This document shows, one piece after another, positions 60,988 through 64,000 of a DNA stretch of 64,000 nt. The notes beneath the pieces were generated by a model. It was not told the DNA's origin. It worked only from the letters and a program-made list of their open reading frames with translations, and did not search any database. How positions within the stretch are numbered: position 1 is the stretch's first letter; every line of letters begins with the position of its first letter. A program made the position numbers and the translations under genes. The DNA is from Comamonadaceae bacterium. Its GTDB lineage: Bacteria > Pseudomonadota > Gammaproteobacteria > Burkholderiales > Burkholderiaceae_C. Location of the stretch: contig CANFOS010000007.1 in NCBI GenBank assembly GCA_947448735.1, positions 1-64,000 on the forward strand, in the 5' to 3' direction.

Positions 60988-62613
60988 GTGAATACCCGAG
61001 CTGAGGTGGTTAGCGAGCGCGTCCGGATGCTGGGTGTATTGCGTAAGTTGCGCCCATGTATCCGTCAAAATGGTGATGGAATCAATGAAATAGCTGCCGA
61101 GTATGGATTGGAGTTATTGATCTCTGACGCACTGATTGATTTTGCAAGGCGACTGAAAGAAAGCGACAGCGTTATATTTTTAACCACCTTGGCTGTGTAT
61201 AACAAAGCCAATAACCAGCGCCCGCAAATGCTATTGCAGGCTTATCAATCGATAAAAAAAGGAAGTCTGTCTGATGGTATTGCAGGACTTCCTAATAAAA
61301 ATATTCTACGCCAGACAATTAAAAGCTTGGTTGAAGATGAATTTATTTTAAAATCAGAGGCTGCGTCACAAAGGCGTATCGGAACAGGACAAGAATGGGT
61401 GATGGCATTCGAGTTATGCTTAGACCATTCTGCCTTGAAAAGCGCTAGTTATTTATTTAAAGAACATTTTCAACAAAAAAAACAGCCCGACTTTGTCTTG
61501 CTATGCGCAAAAGCATTGATAGAACGTGCCATTGGTATCGGTAAAGGCTCACTCAATAATTGGAATGAATGGATAGAAATTCAATCGATGGTGTACGACG
61601 CACTGCTGAAATTAAAAATACAAGTAGTTGCAGAGAAAATTTCTCTAATAATAAGTGATTATTTTTCTTTCTCTGGTAATTATGTTTCAGCTATTAATTG
61701 GTATGAAAAAATATCAAAAAAATCAGATAACTCAATAATCGCAACATTACAAATAGCAATGTCGAATGGAAAGATGGGGCAGCTAGAAAAATCTATCCCT
61801 TATTTCGACGATTTTCTGACACGATTTAGCAAACAAAGTGATGACTGGATCGATAAAAATTTTATTAATTCAGATGTAGGTGGTCAAAATGATGCTAAGG
61901 CTGATTTTAATACTGGATCAGCAGCTCAAGCACTTATTGATTTGCGAAATATATTGATGCAGTGTAATATCACCCCGTTTCTGGTATCTGGAACATTGTT
62001 AGGATATGCAAGAGATGGCGCGCTTTTGAAGCATGATAAAGATATTGATGTCGGTATTCTGGATAGCCAGGATGTTTATAAAGTGGCTGAAGTACTGAAT
62101 TCTTCGGGACTTTTTAGAGTGAAAACGGAATACCTGAGAATTAATGAAATCTACCAATTTCCCGTCGTTCACAAAAAAACCGCCATGGTTATTGACATAT
62201 TTGTTTTCCACCGAGTTAACGGAAAATATGTCACAGGTGTTCAGGGTATTTATGGTTACACACAGAATTTCGCATTTAGTCCATTTGAAATAAAAACTGT
62301 TGATTTCATGGGTATTAAATTCTCAGTACCGGAAAACCATGAGTTCCATCTGGAAGAAAATTTTGGCAACTGGAGAGTGCCTGATCCAAGTTATATATCG
62401 CATTTGCAATGCCCAGTAACTGTTGATATCGGGGGACTGGTCTACCTGTTGGTTGGCAGAGTCGAATTATTGAACTCCATAATAGGAGGAAAAAAAATAA
62501 AACTAGCTCGCGTTATATCGATATTGAGAGATTTTCAGAATGGACCCTATGCAGTCTCTCCGGAGCTCCTTAATCATGTCGAATCTCGATTTGTTGACAG
62601 CATAAAACTTTAA
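60988..62613 (+). CDS. LicD/fukutin-type phosphotransferase with helical N-terminal domain
   Basis: The GTG at 60988 has AGGAGA seven bases upstream and lies just after the sigma-54 start site, giving 541 residues. Residues ~1-290 are helical and TPR-like (FSGNYVSAINWYEKISKKS, GQLEKSIPYFDDFL). The C-terminal part has the LicD/fukutin nucleotidyltransferase-fold motif FLVSGTLLGYARDGALLKHD followed by KDIDVGI, with the metal-binding DxD. LicD moves phosphocholine; fukutin and FKRP move ribitol phosphate from CDP-ribitol. The next gene makes CDP-ribitol, so ribitol-phosphate transfer is the likely role (inference). Confidence 0.8.
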   Translation: MNTRAEVVSERVRMLGVLRKLRPCIRQNGDGINEIAAEYGLELLISDALIDFARRLKESDSVIFLTTLAVYNKANNQRPQMLLQAYQSIKKGSLSDGIAGLPNKNILRQTIKSLVEDEFILKSEAASQRRIGTGQEWVMAFELCLDHSALKSASYLFKEHFQQKKQPDFVLLCAKALIERAIGIGKGSLNNWNEWIEIQSMVYDALLKLKIQVVAEKISLIISDYFSFSGNYVSAINWYEKISKKSDNSIIATLQIAMSNGKMGQLEKSIPYFDDFLTRFSKQSDDWIDKNFINSDVGGQNDAKADFNTGSAAQALIDLRNILMQCNITPFLVSGTLLGYARDGALLKHDKDIDVGILDSQDVYKVAEVLNSSGLFRVKTEYLRINEIYQFPVVHKKTAMVIDIFVFHRVNGKYVTGVQGIYGYTQNFAFSPFEIKTVDFMGIKFSVPENHEFHLEENFGNWRVPDPSYISHLQCPVTVDIGGLVYLLVGRVELLNSIIGGKKIKLARVISILRDFQNGPYAVSPELLNHVESRFVDSIKL

Positions 62614-62632
62614 ATATTATAAAATATAAGAT

Positions 62633-63976
62633 ATGAGTAATGATATCGCATTCGTCGTACTTGCAGGTGGTCAAGGTTTGCGATTAAATCAGCATACCCC
62701 CAAGCAATTTATAAAAGTTGCAGGTAAATCACTGCTGGAGCATAGCTTTTGCAGTTTAAGTTCTTGTGATGCGAATGCCCGCATGATCGTGGTGGTACCT
62801 GCAGATGCCATGGCATTGGCGAGAAAACTACTTGCTGATCACCCTCGCGCCGAGTTCGTGGTGGGCGGTAGCAATCGACAGGCCTCGACCTGGGAGGCGC
62901 TTAAATATCTCAAAGAAAATCCACCTCTTAACGTGGTCATTCACGATGCGGCAAGACCATTTTTATCTGCACAAATTGTGCATGACGTCCTTCAGGCTTT
63001 GGAGCAATACGAGGCGGTGGATGTTGCTATTCCCACAGCAGACACCATCATCATAGAGCGTGATGGATTTATTCAAAGCATTCCCAAAAGAAAACATATT
63101 TACAGAGGACAAACACCGCAAGGTTTTCAGTATGCGCAATTGTATCGAGCCTATCAAGAGATCGGTGAGTTGCATTTTTCTGAATACACAGATGATTGCG
63201 GCATCTACATGGCGTGCAACCCTTTGGGTAAAGTGAGGATTGTCAGCGGAAGTAGCGAAAATATTAAGATTACTGAAGACATCGATATGGTTTTGGCCGA
63301 TGAGCTGTTTCGTATCAAAAAAGATTATTGGAAACCCGAGTCTAAAGGGCTCAACGTCAAAGGAAAAAGAGCGCTGATATTCGGTGGCAACAAAGGGATT
63401 GGTTCAGCCATAACACGAATACTCACTGAGTCAGGTGCCACTGTTTTAACAGCCTCTCGTAGCAGTCAGTGCGATATTTCAAATTTTGAACAGGTTTGCT
63501 CTGCGGTCACTGCTGCCGCTGCACAAATGGGCGGAATCGATTATGTGGTGAATACTGTCGGCCTCTTGTCGCAAAAGCCACTTCATCTGCAAGATTTTAA
63601 CGAGGTGGAAAACATATTAGACGTCAATTTATTGGGCTCACTGTTTGTTGCAAAAGCCAGTCATCAATACTTGCTTGAAAGTGGTGGCATGCTGCTGAAC
63701 TTTTCTTCTTCTTCTTATACTCGGGGGCGAGCGCATTACACCCCTTATTCAGCAAGCAAAGCTGGAGTCGTCAATTTGACGCAAGGCCTGGCCGAAGAAT
63801 GGGCTGACTCCTCCATCAAAGTTAACTGTATCGTACCTGGAAGAACAGATACTGAAATGCGAAGAAGTAATTTTGAAGGAGAGTCTTCTGATACGCTGCT
63901 CAATCCCTTTGAGGTTGGATTAAGTGCCTGTAAATTATTGAGTTCTGACTTGACTGGAATGATATTTAGAGTGTAG
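62633..63976 (+). CDS. Bifunctional CDP-ribitol synthesis enzyme: cytidylyltransferase plus SDR reductase (Bcs1/Acs1-like)
   Basis: 447 residues in two domains. Residues 1-230 form an IspD/TarI-type cytidylyltransferase with VLAGGQGLRLNQHTPKQF, VVGGSNRQAS, VIHDAARPF and NIKITEDIDM. Residues 240-447 form a short-chain reductase with FGGNKGIGSA and YSASKAG (Tyr-xxx-Lys). This fusion is known from Haemophilus Acs1/Bcs1, which reduces ribulose 5-phosphate and makes CDP-ribitol. It lies 19 bp after the LicD-like gene and is AT-rich like it. Confidence 0.88.
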   Translation: MSNDIAFVVLAGGQGLRLNQHTPKQFIKVAGKSLLEHSFCSLSSCDANARMIVVVPADAMALARKLLADHPRAEFVVGGSNRQASTWEALKYLKENPPLNVVIHDAARPFLSAQIVHDVLQALEQYEAVDVAIPTADTIIIERDGFIQSIPKRKHIYRGQTPQGFQYAQLYRAYQEIGELHFSEYTDDCGIYMACNPLGKVRIVSGSSENIKITEDIDMVLADELFRIKKDYWKPESKGLNVKGKRALIFGGNKGIGSAITRILTESGATVLTASRSSQCDISNFEQVCSAVTAAAAQMGGIDYVVNTVGLLSQKPLHLQDFNEVENILDVNLLGSLFVAKASHQYLLESGGMLLNFSSSSYTRGRAHYTPYSASKAGVVNLTQGLAEEWADSSIKVNCIVPGRTDTEMRRSNFEGESSDTLLNPFEVGLSACKLLSSDLTGMIFRV

Positions 63977-64000
63977 TTTTTATAGATTAAAAAATATATT

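Overview
The window looks like chromosomal DNA of a flagellated Gram-negative betaproteobacterium, most likely a Comamonadaceae relative of Rhodoferax or Polaromonas. This is inferred from gene content: a Bug/TctC-type receptor inside a CoA-ester operon, TRAP-linked sugar-acid genes, a fliEFGHIJ operon behind a sigma-54 activator, and a recurring intergenic repeat of a type I associate with that family. No rRNA, tRNA or CRISPR array was found.

Layout. 1-6000 is an accessory segment with a two-gene putative phage-defence operon: a RloC-like ABC ATPase/anticodon-nuclease candidate followed by an nSTAND3 NTPase with a restriction-endonuclease-like N-terminus. 6470-9885 holds a lipoprotein and a two-subunit molybdenum hydroxylase. 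10134-22905 is a CoA-ester degradation regulon: two CaiB/BaiF CoA-transferases, three acyl-CoA dehydrogenases, hydratases, an SDR, an aldolase-like thiolase with its DUF35 partner, a Bug receptor and a LysR regulator. A nearly identical 34-bp box lies in front of both leftward transcripts. 23505-25356 holds hemH and a HAD hydrolase. 25473-35039 is a sugar-acid locus of the galactonate (De Ley-Doudoroff) type with a TRAP transporter, a FadR-type regulator and three dehydratase-type enzymes. 35249-40989 has a membrane methyltransferase and a membrane/periplasmic gene group that includes a potassium channel with two voltage-sensor domains and an anchored alpha-carbonic anhydrase.

41143-49572 is the flagellar operon (sigma-54 activator, fliE, F, G, H, I, J and one unknown gene). 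Directly upstream lies an AT-rich island (49925-57021) of six tightly packed genes: SEDS glycosyltransferase (FtsW/RodA-like), class B PBP, a small unknown protein, an FHA-like protein, a PP2C phosphatase and a divergent protein kinase. This is the same set of families as the actinobacterial fha-pstP-rodA-pbpA-pkn locus and is the most interesting system in the window. The island is bracketed by about 400-bp diverged direct repeats of the 5' end and promoter of the flagellar activator gene. The distal copy is broken by an IS5-type remnant and carries a hexanucleotide expansion.

58092-60680 is a patchwork of a membrane protein, a BrnA remnant, a MazEF module, a RelE/XRE module and a flagellin 3' remnant. 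60923-63976 is AT-rich again: a sigma-54 promoter drives a LicD/fukutin-type transferase and a bifunctional CDP-ribitol synthesis enzyme. Together they suggest ribitol-phosphate decoration of the flagellum or a surface glycan.
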